Positions 27,626 to 36,504 of a stretch of 64,000 bases of DNA are shown here, in pieces (position 1 is the first letter of the stretch; each line of letters opens with the position of its first letter). Position numbers and translations under genes: made by a program. Source of the DNA: an uncultured Burkholderiaceae bacterium (GTDB taxonomy: Bacteria; Pseudomonadota; Gammaproteobacteria; Burkholderiales; Burkholderiaceae); NCBI GenBank assembly GCA_937871985.1, contig CALMPB010000274.1, positions 1 through 64,000 on the forward strand, in the 5' to 3' direction. The notes under the pieces were generated by a model. It did no database searches. It was not told the origin of the DNA and saw only the letters and a list, made by a program, of their open reading frames with translations.

Positions 27626-28471
27626 CTATGCCCGGAACCAGTTCAGCACCGCGTCCAGCCCGCTGACGTTCAGGGCGAACCTGGCTTGCGCGCGCACCAC
27701 CGGCTTGGCCCGGTAGGCCACGGAATAGCCCGCCAGCGCCAGCATCTTGAGGTCGTTGGCGCCGTCGCCCAGGGCGATGATCTGGTGTTGTTGCGCGCCG
27801 GCGGCCTGCGCCAGCGCCTGCAGGCGATCCGCTTTGCCCTGGGCGTCGACGATGTCGCCCAGTACTTTGCCGGTGAGCTTTCCGTTTGAAACGTCCAACA
27901 CGTTGGCATGCGTTTCGTCCAGGTTCAGCCGCTGCTTGAGCTTGTCGGTGAAGAACGTGAACCCGCCCGAAACCAGCATGATTTTCAGGCCGGCCTTTTG
28001 GGCGGCCCGGATCAGGGGTTCGGCCCCCGCATTGAGTCTCAGCCTTTCGGCGTAGACCTGCTCCAGTGCTTGCAGGGGAACCCCTTCGAGCAGGGCCACG
28101 CGCCGGCGCAGGCTTTCGGAAAAATCGGCGATCTCGCCGCGCATCGCCGCTTCGGTAATGGCCGCGACCTGGGCCTTGCGGCCGGCCATGTCGGCGATTT
28201 CGTCGATGCACTCGATATTGATCAGGGTGGAGTCCATGTCCATGGCCAGAACCTTGCATTCGCCCAGGCGCCGGACGACATCCAGAAAGGCGTAGTCCAG
28301 GTTCAGGCTGTCGCACTGGCGGGCGACTTCCTCTTTTTCGCTGTCGTCGATATTGAGCAGCCGCGCGGCGGTGTTGCCCAGGCTTTGTACCCCTTCGGCC
28401 CGCGCGATGGCGGCAATGTTCTCGGTGTTTTCGGTGCTGAGGCTGGGCGATTGCAGAATGAGATGGGTCAT
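27626..28471 (-). CDS. serB: Phosphoserine phosphatase
   Basis: SerB makes L-serine from phosphoserine in the last step of serine synthesis. The 281-residue product has the HAD motifs: nucleophile D78 and acid D80 in AMDMDST, the Ser/Thr motif in VSGGFTFF, and GDGANDLKML. The E-CIDEIAD stretch after the nucleophile is typical of SerB cap regions. The N-terminal 70 residues form a short ACT-like part. I chose the ATG at 28471; an in-frame TTG at 28489 is the alternative. The FCY1-like gene follows after 50 bases in the same direction. Confidence 0.95.
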   Translation of the reverse strand: MTHLILQSPSLSTENTENIAAIARAEGVQSLGNTAARLLNIDDSEKEEVARQCDSLNLDYAFLDVVRRLGECKVLAMDMDSTLINIECIDEIADMAGRKAQVAAITEAAMRGEIADFSESLRRRVALLEGVPLQALEQVYAERLRLNAGAEPLIRAAQKAGLKIMLVSGGFTFFTDKLKQRLNLDETHANVLDVSNGKLTGKVLGDIVDAQGKADRLQALAQAAGAQQHQIIALGDGANDLKMLALAGYSVAYRAKPVVRAQARFALNVSGLDAVLNWFRA

Positions 28472-28499
28472 GGAATGGGCTGTATGCAAATGTATGAAG

Positions 28500-31400
28500 T
28501 CAGGCCAAGGCCTTGAGCACGTCGCGCACCGCCTCGATGCGGGCGTTGACGGGAGCGGTTTGCGGCGCGTTCGGTGTTGCCTGTCTGGCGGCGCCGGACG
28601 GCTTGATGTCGATCTTTATCTTGTCCTGGCCGGCGAGCTTGACGTTGCGCCGGGCTTGGATGAGTTGAATGATACGCAAAGGATCGACATTGGGCTTGGC
28701 GTTGAACTGGATCATGGCCTGCGCTTCGCTGGCGTCGATCTTGATCACGCCCAGCGGCTCGGCATGCAGGCGCAGCCGATGCGTGGCCAGCAGGTTCTGG
28801 GCGGCTTCGGGCAGCTTGCCGTAGCGGTCGATCAGCTCTTCCTGGATGCCGATCAGGCTGTCCTCGTTGTCGGCATGCGAGAGCCTTTTGTAGAAGCTCA
28901 GGCGCGCATGCACGTCGGGGCAATAATCCGCCGGCAGCAGCGCCGAGGCATGCAGGTTGACCTCGCAAAGGGCGGTGAAGGGCGAGTCCAGGTCGGGTTC
29001 CTCGCCCGCCTTCAGCGCGCGCACCGCGGTATTGAGCATTTCCGAATACATGGAAAAGCCGATTTCGTGGATATTGCCCGACTGCGATTCGCCCAGCACC
29101 TCGCCGGTTCCGCGGATTTCCAGGTCGTGCATGGCCAGGTAAAAGCCCGAGCCCAGCTCCTCCATGGCCTGGATGGCCTCCAGGCGCTTCTTGGCGTTGC
29201 TGGTGATGGCGTCTTCGCCGGGCGTCAGCAGATACGCATAGGCCTGGTGATGGGAGCGCCCGACGCGGCCGCGCAGTTGGTGCAATTGGGCCAGCCCCAG
29301 CCTGTCGGCGCGATGGATGACGATGGTGTTGGCGGTGGGCACGTCGATGCCGGTCTCGATGATGGTGGTGCAAAGCAGAACGTTGTAGCGCTGCTGATAG
29401 AAGCCCTTCATGACTTCTTCCAGCTCGCGTTCCGGCATCTGGCCGTGGGCGACGGCGATGCGGGCTTCGGGCACCAGCTCTTCCAGGCGGGCTCGGCGGT
29501 TGTGTATGGTTTCGACTTCGTTGTGCAGGAAGTAGACCTGGCCGCCGCGCTTGAGCTCGCGCAGCAGGGCTTCGCGGATGGTGCTGCCGTCCTCGCGCCG
29601 CACGAAGGTTTTGATCGCCAGCCGCTTCTGCGGCGCGGTGGCGATGACCGAGAAATCGCGGATGCCCTCCAGCGACATGCCCAGCGTGCGGGGGATGGGG
29701 GTGGCCGTGAGGGTCAGGACGTCGACCTCGGCGCGCAGGGCCTTGAGGGTCTCTTTCTGGCGCACGCCGAAGCGGTGCTCTTCGTCGATGATGACCAGGC
29801 CCAGGCGCTTGAACTTGACGTCCTTGGACAGGATTTTATGCGTGCCGATGACAATGTCCACGCGGCCGTCGTTAAGCCCTTCGATGGCGGCGGCGATTTC
29901 CTTGGAGGAGCGAAAGCGCGACAGTTCCACGACCTTGACGGGCCAGTCCGCGAAGCGGTCGGCAAAGGTCTGTGCATGTTGTTCGGCCAACAGGGTGGTG
30001 GGGCACAGTATGGCAACCTGCTTGTTGTTGGCGACGGCCAGGAAGGCGGCGCGCAGCGCGACTTCGGTCTTGCCGAATCCCACATCGCCGCAAACCAGCC
30101 TGTCCATGGGGCGGCCCGAGGTCATGTCGCCGATGACGGCCTCGATGGCCGCCGCCTGATCCGGCGTTTCGTCGAAGCCGAAGCCTTCGACGAAGGCCTG
30201 ATAGTCGTTGAGCGGCAGCTTGAACGAATAGCCTTCGCGGGCGGCGCGCAGCGCATACAGGGCCAGCAGTTCGGCGGCGGCGTCGCGCACCTGCTTGGCC
30301 GCCTTGCGTCTGGCTTTGTCCCATTGGCCCGACCCGAGCTGATGCAGCGGGGCGTGCTCGGGATCGGCGCCGCTATAGCGCGCGATGACATGCAATTGCG
30401 CAACGGGCACATACAGCGTGCTGTTGTTGGCATATTCCAGATGCAGGAATTCCATGACGCCATCGCCGAGATCCATGTCGATCAGGCCGCAATAACGGCC
30501 TATGCCGTGTTGTGCGTGAACGATGGGATCGCCTTCGCGCAGCTCCGACAAGTCGCGCACCATGGCTTCGACATCGCTGCCGGCCGCCTGGGTCTGTCTT
30601 CTGCGCCGCGCTGTGCTCGCCTGGCTGGGGTACAGGTCGTTTTCGGTCAGCAGGGTGAGCGTGCCTTGCGCCAGGCCGAAACCGGTGTCCAGGGGCGCGA
30701 CGGCCAGCCCGAACCGGCAGTCCGACTGCAGGAATTCGTGCAGGGTGTCGAACTGCGCATCCGGGGCAATTCCGTATTCGCTCAGCGTGAGCAACAGGGT
30801 TTCGCGGCGTCCGGGCGAGTCGGCGCATAGGGCGATGCGTCCTGTGGCGCGTGCCAGCAGGGTGCGCAGCTTGGCGACGGGGTCGTCGGCGCGGCGCGCC
30901 ACGGCGACATCCGGCGCTTTGGCGAAATCGGGATGCGTTCCTTCGGGGACAAGGGCCAGTCGCTCGAAATTCTTCAGGTGCAGGTAAAAGGCTTCGGCGT
31001 CCAGGAAAAGCGCATCGGGCGGCAGGATGGGGCGCTCACGGTCGCTTTTCAGGAACTGGTAGCGGCTGTGCGTATCCTGGGCGAAACGCCGCATGGTTTC
31101 TTCAAGGTCGCCCAGCGTCACGGTGAGTGCCTGATCCGCCAGGTAGTCGAACAGCGTTGCGGTCTGGTCGAAGAACAGCGGCAGGTAGTATTCGACCCCG
31201 GCAAAGGCAATGCCGGCGCCAATATCCTTGTAGGGCAGGGCACGCGATGGGTCGCCTTCGAAGACCTCCCGGAAACGGGCGCGGAAGTGGTTGCGCGCCG
31301 CTTCGTCCATGGGAAATTCGCGGCCGGGCAGAAGCTGGACTTCCTTGACGGGATACAGGCTGCGCTGGGTATCGATGTCGAAACTGCGTATGGATTCGAT

Positions 31401-32009
31401 TTCGTCATCGAACAGATCGAGCCGGTAGGGCAGGGCCGAGCCCATGGGGAAAAAGTCGATCAGGCCGCCGCGTATGCAGAACTCGCCCGGCGCCGTGACC
31501 TGGGTGACATGGGTGTAGTTGGCCAGGGTAAGCTGCTGCCTGAGGGCTTCTTCGTCGAGCTTGTCGCCCTGCCGGAAGGAGAACGTATAGGCGGCCAGGA
31601 ACGAAGGGGGGGCCAGCCGGTACAGCGCGGTGGTGACGGGCACCGTCAGCACGTCGACGCTTTTTTGCATGAGGGCATGCAGGGTGTGCAGGCGTTCCGA
31701 AATCAGGTCCTGGTGCGGTGAAAAACTGTCGTAGGGCAGGGTCTCCCAATCGGGCAATTGTCTTACCCGCAATTCCGGCGCGAACAGCCGGATTTCCTCG
31801 GCCATGCGCTGCGCCGCCAGCGGGTCGGCACAGAGCAGAACCAGGGTGCGCCCGGCGCGGCGCGCCAGATCCGCCAGCAGCCAGGCGTCGCCGGATCCGG
31901 GGGGGCACGGCACGGTATATCGAAGCCCGGGTTTCAGGGCCCGAATCAGGGATGAGGTCGAGGGAAGCAAGGGAAGGGGTGCAGTGTCTGAAGCCATTTG
32001 GTTTGTCAT
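28500..32009 (-). CDS. mfd: Transcription-repair coupling factor
   Basis: Mfd removes RNA polymerase stalled at DNA damage and recruits the Uvr excision machinery. The 1169-residue product has the UvrB-like N-terminal domains (GSGDAWLLADLARRAGR, LPDWETLPYDSFSPHQ), the RNA-polymerase interaction region (EGDPIVHAQHGIGRYCG), and the RecG-like translocase with CGDVGFGKTEVALRAAF (Walker A) and IIDEEHRFGVRQKE (Walker B). The TRCF domain is at the C-terminus. The start at 32009 (MTNQMASDT) lies only 17 bases from the divergent ispD start. A GTG at 32033 is in frame but would overlap ispD. Confidence 0.97.
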   Translation of the reverse strand: MTNQMASDTAPLPLLPSTSSLIRALKPGLRYTVPCPPGSGDAWLLADLARRAGRTLVLLCADPLAAQRMAEEIRLFAPELRVRQLPDWETLPYDSFSPHQDLISERLHTLHALMQKSVDVLTVPVTTALYRLAPPSFLAAYTFSFRQGDKLDEEALRQQLTLANYTHVTQVTAPGEFCIRGGLIDFFPMGSALPYRLDLFDDEIESIRSFDIDTQRSLYPVKEVQLLPGREFPMDEAARNHFRARFREVFEGDPSRALPYKDIGAGIAFAGVEYYLPLFFDQTATLFDYLADQALTVTLGDLEETMRRFAQDTHSRYQFLKSDRERPILPPDALFLDAEAFYLHLKNFERLALVPEGTHPDFAKAPDVAVARRADDPVAKLRTLLARATGRIALCADSPGRRETLLLTLSEYGIAPDAQFDTLHEFLQSDCRFGLAVAPLDTGFGLAQGTLTLLTENDLYPSQASTARRRRQTQAAGSDVEAMVRDLSELREGDPIVHAQHGIGRYCGLIDMDLGDGVMEFLHLEYANNSTLYVPVAQLHVIARYSGADPEHAPLHQLGSGQWDKARRKAAKQVRDAAAELLALYALRAAREGYSFKLPLNDYQAFVEGFGFDETPDQAAAIEAVIGDMTSGRPMDRLVCGDVGFGKTEVALRAAFLAVANNKQVAILCPTTLLAEQHAQTFADRFADWPVKVVELSRFRSSKEIAAAIEGLNDGRVDIVIGTHKILSKDVKFKRLGLVIIDEEHRFGVRQKETLKALRAEVDVLTLTATPIPRTLGMSLEGIRDFSVIATAPQKRLAIKTFVRREDGSTIREALLRELKRGGQVYFLHNEVETIHNRRARLEELVPEARIAVAHGQMPERELEEVMKGFYQQRYNVLLCTTIIETGIDVPTANTIVIHRADRLGLAQLHQLRGRVGRSHHQAYAYLLTPGEDAITSNAKKRLEAIQAMEELGSGFYLAMHDLEIRGTGEVLGESQSGNIHEIGFSMYSEMLNTAVRALKAGEEPDLDSPFTALCEVNLHASALLPADYCPDVHARLSFYKRLSHADNEDSLIGIQEELIDRYGKLPEAAQNLLATHRLRLHAEPLGVIKIDASEAQAMIQFNAKPNVDPLRIIQLIQARRNVKLAGQDKIKIDIKPSGAARQATPNAPQTAPVNARIEAVRDVLKALA

Positions 32010-32026
32010 TATAAAATCTCTTTTCC

Positions 32027-32803
32027 ATGACACAGAAAATCATTGCCATTGTTCCCGCCGCCGGCGTCGGCCAGCGTGCCGGCGCCGGCCCCGCCGAAAC
32101 CTCCGGGCGGGCGTTGCCCAAGCAATATCGCCTTATTCGCGGCGAGCCCATGCTGCGCCTGGCGGTCAAGGCGCTGCTGGCCGATGCGCGCATCGATCAG
32201 GTGCGGGTGGCGGTTGCGCCGGGGGATGGCTGGGTGGAACAGGCGCTGGCCGGCTTGCCGCGCACGGTATGGCGTCCTTGCGGCGGGCCCGACCGCGCGG
32301 ATACGGTGGCGGCCGCCTTGCAGGAGGCGTCGCCGCAGGCCGATGACTGGGTTCTGGTGCATGATGCCGCCCGTCCCGGCTTGCCGCCGGATGCTTTGGC
32401 GCGGCTCATCGATGCTTGCCTGGAGGACGGCGTGGGGGGCTTGCTGGCCCAGCCTGTCGCCGACACGGTCAAGCGGGCGGGAACCGAGGCGAATCTTCGA
32501 CCGGTAAAGCAGGCCGTTGCCAGCAGCAGCCCGGATGACGACGGAGCCGAGGCTGCCGACCGGTTTTTTGTGCAGGCCACCGTGCCGCGCGATGCGCTGT
32601 GGCTGGCCCAGACTCCGCAAATGTTCCCGGCGGGGCTGCTGCGGCAGTCGCTGCGCGACGCCAAGGCTAAGCACGCGGCGATCACCGACGAGGCTTCCGC
32701 CATGGAACTGGCCGGGCATCATCCCCGGCTGGTGGCCGGCTCGGCCCGGAATTTCAAGGTAACATGGCCCGAAGATTTTGAACTGATGGAAAAATGGCTA
32801 TGA
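32027..32803 (+). CDS. ispD: 2-C-methyl-D-erythritol 4-phosphate cytidylyltransferase
   Basis: IspD joins CTP to methylerythritol phosphate in the MEP isoprenoid pathway. The 258-residue product has the nucleotide-binding AAGVGQRAG and the Lys in LPKQYRLI, then VLVHDAARP and TQTPQ-like LAQTPQMF, and ends with [12 protein letters not shown], all family marks. Two short insertions (near residues 24-30 and about 160-172) make it slightly longer than E. coli IspD. No clear ribosome binding site is visible. Its stop overlaps the ispF start as ATGA. Confidence 0.96.
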   Translation: MTQKIIAIVPAAGVGQRAGAGPAETSGRALPKQYRLIRGEPMLRLAVKALLADARIDQVRVAVAPGDGWVEQALAGLPRTVWRPCGGPDRADTVAAALQEASPQADDWVLVHDAARPGLPPDALARLIDACLEDGVGGLLAQPVADTVKRAGTEANLRPVKQAVASSSPDDDGAEAADRFFVQATVPRDALWLAQTPQMFPAGLLRQSLRDAKAKHAAITDEASAMELAGHHPRLVAGSARNFKVTWPEDFELMEKWL

Positions 32804-33285
32804 GTATTCCGTTTCGCGTGGGGCAGGGGTTTGACGTGCACGCGCTGGTTGAGGGTCGGCGGCTGGTTCTGGGCGGAGTCTCCATTCCCCACACCCACGG
32901 CCTGCTCGGGCACTCGGACGCCGATGCCCTGTTGCACGCGTTGATCGATGCGCTGCTGGGCGCCGCGGGCTTGGGCGACATAGGGCGGCATTTCCCCGAT
33001 ACCGATCCTGCCTACAAGGATGCCGACAGCCGCGAGTTGTTGCGGCATGCCTGTCGGAAGGTCATGGACGCAGGTTGGGCCGTGGGCAACATCGATGCCA
33101 CGATACATGCCCAGGCGCCCAAAATAGGTCCTTATGCCAAGGCCATGGTGGCCAATATCGCGTCCGATCTGGGGGTGGAAGAGCACCAGGTGAACATCAA
33201 GGCCAAGACCAATGAAGGCCTGGGGTATTTGGGCCGCAAGGAAGGGATAGCGGCCACGGTAGTGGCCCTGCTGGTCAAAGCGTAG
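32800..33285 (+). CDS. ispF: 2-C-methyl-D-erythritol 2,4-cyclodiphosphate synthase
   Basis: IspF forms the cyclic diphosphate intermediate two steps after IspD. The product is 161 residues with the metal ligands in GFDVHAL and the [15 protein letters not shown] loop, then [15 protein letters not shown] and [20 protein letters not shown] chose the ATG at 32800 ([14 protein letters not shown]), which overlaps the ispD stop, over the ATG at 32794, because family members start at this point. The 3' end overlaps the convergent peroxiredoxin gene by 11 bases. Confidence 0.96.
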   Translation: MSIPFRVGQGFDVHALVEGRRLVLGGVSIPHTHGLLGHSDADALLHALIDALLGAAGLGDIGRHFPDTDPAYKDADSRELLRHACRKVMDAGWAVGNIDATIHAQAPKIGPYAKAMVANIASDLGVEEHQVNIKAKTNEGLGYLGRKEGIAATVVALLVKA

Positions 33286-33823
33286 CGCCGCCCAGCTTGC
33301 GGTTGCAGGCGCATAGCCCGTCGGTCTGCAGGCCGTCCAGGACGCGCAGGGTTTCTTCGGGGCTGCGCCCCACGTTGGCGGTATTGACCGAGACGTGCTG
33401 GATGACGTTGTCGGGATCCACCACGAAGGTGGCGCGCAGCGCAACCCCTTCGTTGCGGTCGCGGATGCCCAGTTGATCGATCAGCGAGCCGCTGGTGTCG
33501 GAAAACTGGTAGTGCGATAGCTTTTCGAGGTCGGGCTGCGCCCGCCGCCAGGCCAGCTTGACGTATTCATTGTCGGACGACCCGCCCATGAGCACGGCGT
33601 CGCGTTCTTCGAATTGCTCGGACAGTTCGTTGAAACCCACGATTTCGGTGGGGCACACGAAAGTGAAATCCTTGGGATAGAAATAGATGACCTTCCATTT
33701 TCCTGGGAAGGAGCTTTCGGTGATGTCCTCGAACGCCGACACGCCTTTTTCCTCGTGCTGTGTGAACCCGGGCTTGACGCCGATGATCTTGAAGGGCTCG
33801 AGTTTGTCGCCTACCGTTTTCAT
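33275..33823 (-). CDS. 2-Cys peroxiredoxin (AhpC/TSA family)
   Basis: A 182-residue peroxiredoxin that reduces hydrogen and organic peroxides. The peroxidatic C57 lies in DFTFVCPTE and the resolving cysteine is in the C-terminal LCACNRK (C171 or C173). The sequence resembles the AhpC form that works with AhpD or thioredoxin. Its stop overlaps the ispF end by 11 bases, tail to tail. A hairpin-prone GC stretch (33888-33904) lies between this gene's promoter side and the envZ stop. Confidence 0.93.
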   Translation of the reverse strand: MKTVGDKLEPFKIIGVKPGFTQHEEKGVSAFEDITESSFPGKWKVIYFYPKDFTFVCPTEIVGFNELSEQFEERDAVLMGGSSDNEYVKLAWRRAQPDLEKLSHYQFSDTSGSLIDQLGIRDRNEGVALRATFVVDPDNVIQHVSVNTANVGRSPEETLRVLDGLQTDGLCACNRKLGGATL

Positions 33824-33904
33824 ATGAACTCCTGAATCGCGAATGGCATGTTCCGTTTGTGTGATTACATTATGCCATTGGATCCAGGCCGCCGTGGCGG
33901 CGCC

Positions 33905-35272
33905 TCAGCCTTTGCTGCGGGGGAGTTCTATGCGGGCGACGAGGCCGCCGGAGGGGCGTGAAAGCAGCTTCAACTGCCCGCCGACCTGGCCCAGCAGGCG
34001 CTCGACAATGGCCAGGCCCAGGCCTGCTCCGCTTACGCCGGTGCGGGCGGATTCCCCGCGCGAGAACGGCCGCAGCAGGCGCTCGATGTCCGATTCGGCG
34101 ATGCCGGCCCCCTGATCCGTGACTTCGATGGCAACGATATTGCCTTCAAGGCGGGCCGACAGATTGATGTAGACGCTGTCGTCGGTGGGCGAGCAGCCGT
34201 AGCGGCGGGCGTTTTCGATGAGGTTGCTGACCACGCGCTTGAGATCGTGCGCCGTGATGCGCGCATACAGATTGGGCGCCAGAGCCGCGGTAAGGTGGCC
34301 GCCCAGCGATTCGGTATGCGAACGCTCGCGCTCGAAAAGATCGTGCAGAACCCGGGATACATTGATTCCCTGGTCAGGCACCACGCCGGCCGGGCGGGCG
34401 TATTCCATGAGCTGGCCGATGCTGTGGTTGATTTGGCCCAGATCGTCGTCGATGGCCTGGCGGGCTTCGTCGCTGATGGAGCTCATTTCGATTTCCAGGC
34501 GCATGCGGGCCAGCGGGGTGCGCAGGTCATGGGATATGCCGGCCAGCATGATTTCCCGGTCGGCCTCGGTCTGCCGCAGGTCGCGCGCCATCCGGTTGAA
34601 GGCGATGTTCATGTCGCGTATTTCCAGCGGGCCTTTTTCGGGCAGCGGCGAAGGGTTTTCGCCGCGGGCGAGCTGCTGCGCCACCTTGGCCAGCTGGGCC
34701 AGGGGGCGGTTGACGAAACGCACGCTGATCGCCGAGCCGATGAGGGCCAGGAGCAGGGCGGTGGCGCCCCAACTGAACCATTCGATGCCCGCGGTCAGCC
34801 CCAGTTGCTCGCGGTCGAAGACCAGCCAATAGTGATCCCGATTGATGTCGAAACTGACCCAGATGCCCGGCGTGTGGTTGACCGCCCACATGACCTGGGT
34901 GTTGGCGCCCTGGCGCTTCTTGATTTCGGCCGCGACGTGGTTCCAGTAATTGGAGTTGGGCAGCGGCTCGAGGGTGTCGGTGGGCTCGCGCGGCTGAACC
35001 CTCAGGCTTTCCTTGGTGGCCAGGTCGAGCATGAGGGCGGGACGCACACTGGTGGGCGCGTAGATGAGCGCCGACCGCGTGATGCTGACCGAGGTCGTGA
35101 CCCGCTGTGCCATCTGTATGGCGCGCGGCCCTTCTTCCATGCTGAAGAAGACTTGCAGCCATGCCCCCAGGCTGACCAGCATGAGCGCGGCCAGCAACAG
35201 GAAGGAACGGCTGAAAAGCCCTAGCTTGAGCCGGGCGGTTATCCGGCTGAAGTGCTGCAGAAGAAGCGACAT
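33905..35272 (-). CDS. envZ: Two-component sensor histidine kinase, EnvZ/RisS-like
   Basis: A 455-residue inner-membrane kinase with a membrane helix at about 23-43, a periplasmic domain to about 160, a second helix at about 165-185 and a HAMP linker. The phosphoacceptor His248 lies in ISHDLRTPLARMRLE. The ATPase domain has NLIENARRYG, DQGAGI and GAGLGLAIVERLLGQVGG. It belongs with the OmpR-type regulator 34 bases upstream. In Bordetella the corresponding pair is called RisA/RisS. Here the kinase gene is intact, unlike the disrupted risS described for B. pertussis. The stimulus is unknown. Confidence 0.93.
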   Translation of the reverse strand: MSLLLQHFSRITARLKLGLFSRSFLLLAALMLVSLGAWLQVFFSMEEGPRAIQMAQRVTTSVSITRSALIYAPTSVRPALMLDLATKESLRVQPREPTDTLEPLPNSNYWNHVAAEIKKRQGANTQVMWAVNHTPGIWVSFDINRDHYWLVFDREQLGLTAGIEWFSWGATALLLALIGSAISVRFVNRPLAQLAKVAQQLARGENPSPLPEKGPLEIRDMNIAFNRMARDLRQTEADREIMLAGISHDLRTPLARMRLEIEMSSISDEARQAIDDDLGQINHSIGQLMEYARPAGVVPDQGINVSRVLHDLFERERSHTESLGGHLTAALAPNLYARITAHDLKRVVSNLIENARRYGCSPTDDSVYINLSARLEGNIVAIEVTDQGAGIAESDIERLLRPFSRGESARTGVSGAGLGLAIVERLLGQVGGQLKLLSRPSGGLVARIELPRSKG

Positions 35273-35306
35273 TTAAACTTGCCGGAGCGTGACTTCCAGG
35301 AAAGTG

Positions 35307-36041
35307 TTATCGGCCGCCGTCGGGGACGAAGACATATCCCAGCCCCCATACGGTTTGAATGAATACGGGTTTCGAGGGATTGGGCTCGATGAGCTTGCGC
35401 AGCCGGGAGATCTGTACGTCCAGGCTGCGGTCGAAAGCTTCGTATTCGCGCCCTCTGGCCAGTTCCATGAGTTTGTCGCGGGACAGGGGGATTTTGGGAT
35501 GGCGCGCAAATACCTTGAGCACGGAGAATTCGCCCGTGGTGATGGGAACCTGTTCGTCGTTGCGGGTAAGCGTGCGAGTAGACAGGTTGAGCACGTAGGG
35601 GCCGAATTCGATGGATTCGTTTTCCTGGCTGGGGGCGCCGGGGTGTTCTTCGGTGCCGCGCCGGCGCAGGATGGCGTTGACCCGGGCGAGAAGCTCGCGA
35701 GGGTTGAACGGCTTGGACAGGTAGTCGTCCGCGCCCATTTCGAGACCGACGATGCGATCGATTTCCTCGGCCTTGGCGGTAAGCATGATGATGGGCGTAT
35801 TGTCGTGCCCGCCGCGCAGGCGCCGACAGATGGACAGGCCGTCTTCGCCGGGCAGCATCAGGTCGAGCACCAGCAGGTCGAAGTGTTCACGCTGCCAGAT
35901 TTTGCCCATTTCTTTTGCGTCTTCGGCGACGAAGACATTGAACCCTTGCTCCGACAAGTAGCGGCGCAGCAGGTCGCGTAGCCTGGGATCGTCGTCGACG
36001 ACAAGGATTTTGCGTGTCAGGGATTGGTTTTGTGTGTTCAT
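35307..36041 (-). CDS. ompR: OmpR-family response regulator (RisA-like)
   Basis: A 244-residue response regulator: receiver domain with D16 and D17 in VVDDDPRLR, phosphorylated Asp60 in LVLDLMLPGEDG, the Lys in LTAKAEE, and a C-terminal winged helix (TRNDEQVPITTGEFSVLKVF, SRDKLMELARGREYEAFDRSLDVQISRLR). It is very close to OmpR and to Bordetella RisA. It is first in a two-gene minus-strand operon with its kinase. A small hairpin (arms GCCCC and GGGGC at 36068-36082) sits 27 bases before the start. Confidence 0.95.
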   Translation of the reverse strand: MNTQNQSLTRKILVVDDDPRLRDLLRRYLSEQGFNVFVAEDAKEMGKIWQREHFDLLVLDLMLPGEDGLSICRRLRGGHDNTPIIMLTAKAEEIDRIVGLEMGADDYLSKPFNPRELLARVNAILRRRGTEEHPGAPSQENESIEFGPYVLNLSTRTLTRNDEQVPITTGEFSVLKVFARHPKIPLSRDKLMELARGREYEAFDRSLDVQISRLRKLIEPNPSKPVFIQTVWGLGYVFVPDGGR

Positions 36042-36504
36042 GGCTGAAAATGTAACAGGGACAAGAAGCCCCGTGAAGGGGCGGGTAGCAAGATATTACA
36101 TATTAAGCGTTTGGTAGAATGCCTATTACAGATGTCAATCTATGCAAACGCCTGTTCATCCAACCCGACTACCTACCTGCCTAGCTTATCATTACAGTTG
36201 TAAAATCGATAGAAATTTTTACCAATTCCGCCAAACAGCCGATAACGACTCGTCAAAACCCCACTATTTTGCGTTAGGGCGCCGGTGGGCAAATGGCCGG
36301 CCTGGGTGGTTGAAAAGGGCCCGCGAACCCCTTCCGGATGCCCTGTGCAATGCACCAGATGTAAAAGTGTATCTGTGATTTTTGCAATTCGGGTGTCGAA
36401 AAAGCCGCGCAATACGGCCGTGGATTCCTCCTGTTTCGGCCCGTATTTTCTTTTTTGAAGCGATTTTTCCCGCGTCGGCGAGTTTTTATTGTTCCTTGCT
36501 TAAA
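36042..36504. other. Divergent intergenic region between ompR and tsaB-rimI
   Basis: A 463-base non-coding stretch that must hold the leftward ompR promoter and the rightward tsaB promoter. Open frames in it are short and show no family features. It is AT-rich around 36180-36230. Besides the small hairpin at 36068-36082, I see no clear RNA gene, operator or repeat. Confidence 0.5.

Noticed and set aside
27576..28316. N-terminal extension of the cytosine deaminase frame
   Set aside because: It overlaps serB on the same strand in a different frame; a good ribosome binding site and family start support 27575.
28353..30830. Plus-strand open frame of 825 codons inside mfd
   Set aside because: Antisense to mfd, whose motifs are unambiguous; no family features in the plus-strand translation.
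33888..33904. GC-rich hairpin (GCCGCC with GGCGGC) after envZ as a terminator
   Set aside because: The perfect pairing leaves only a 2-base loop and no T-run follows on the minus strand, so it is mentioned only in passing.
36142..36378. 78-codon plus-strand open frame in the ompR-tsaB gap
   Set aside because: No ribosome binding site, no family features, and coding-unlike composition; kept as non-coding.
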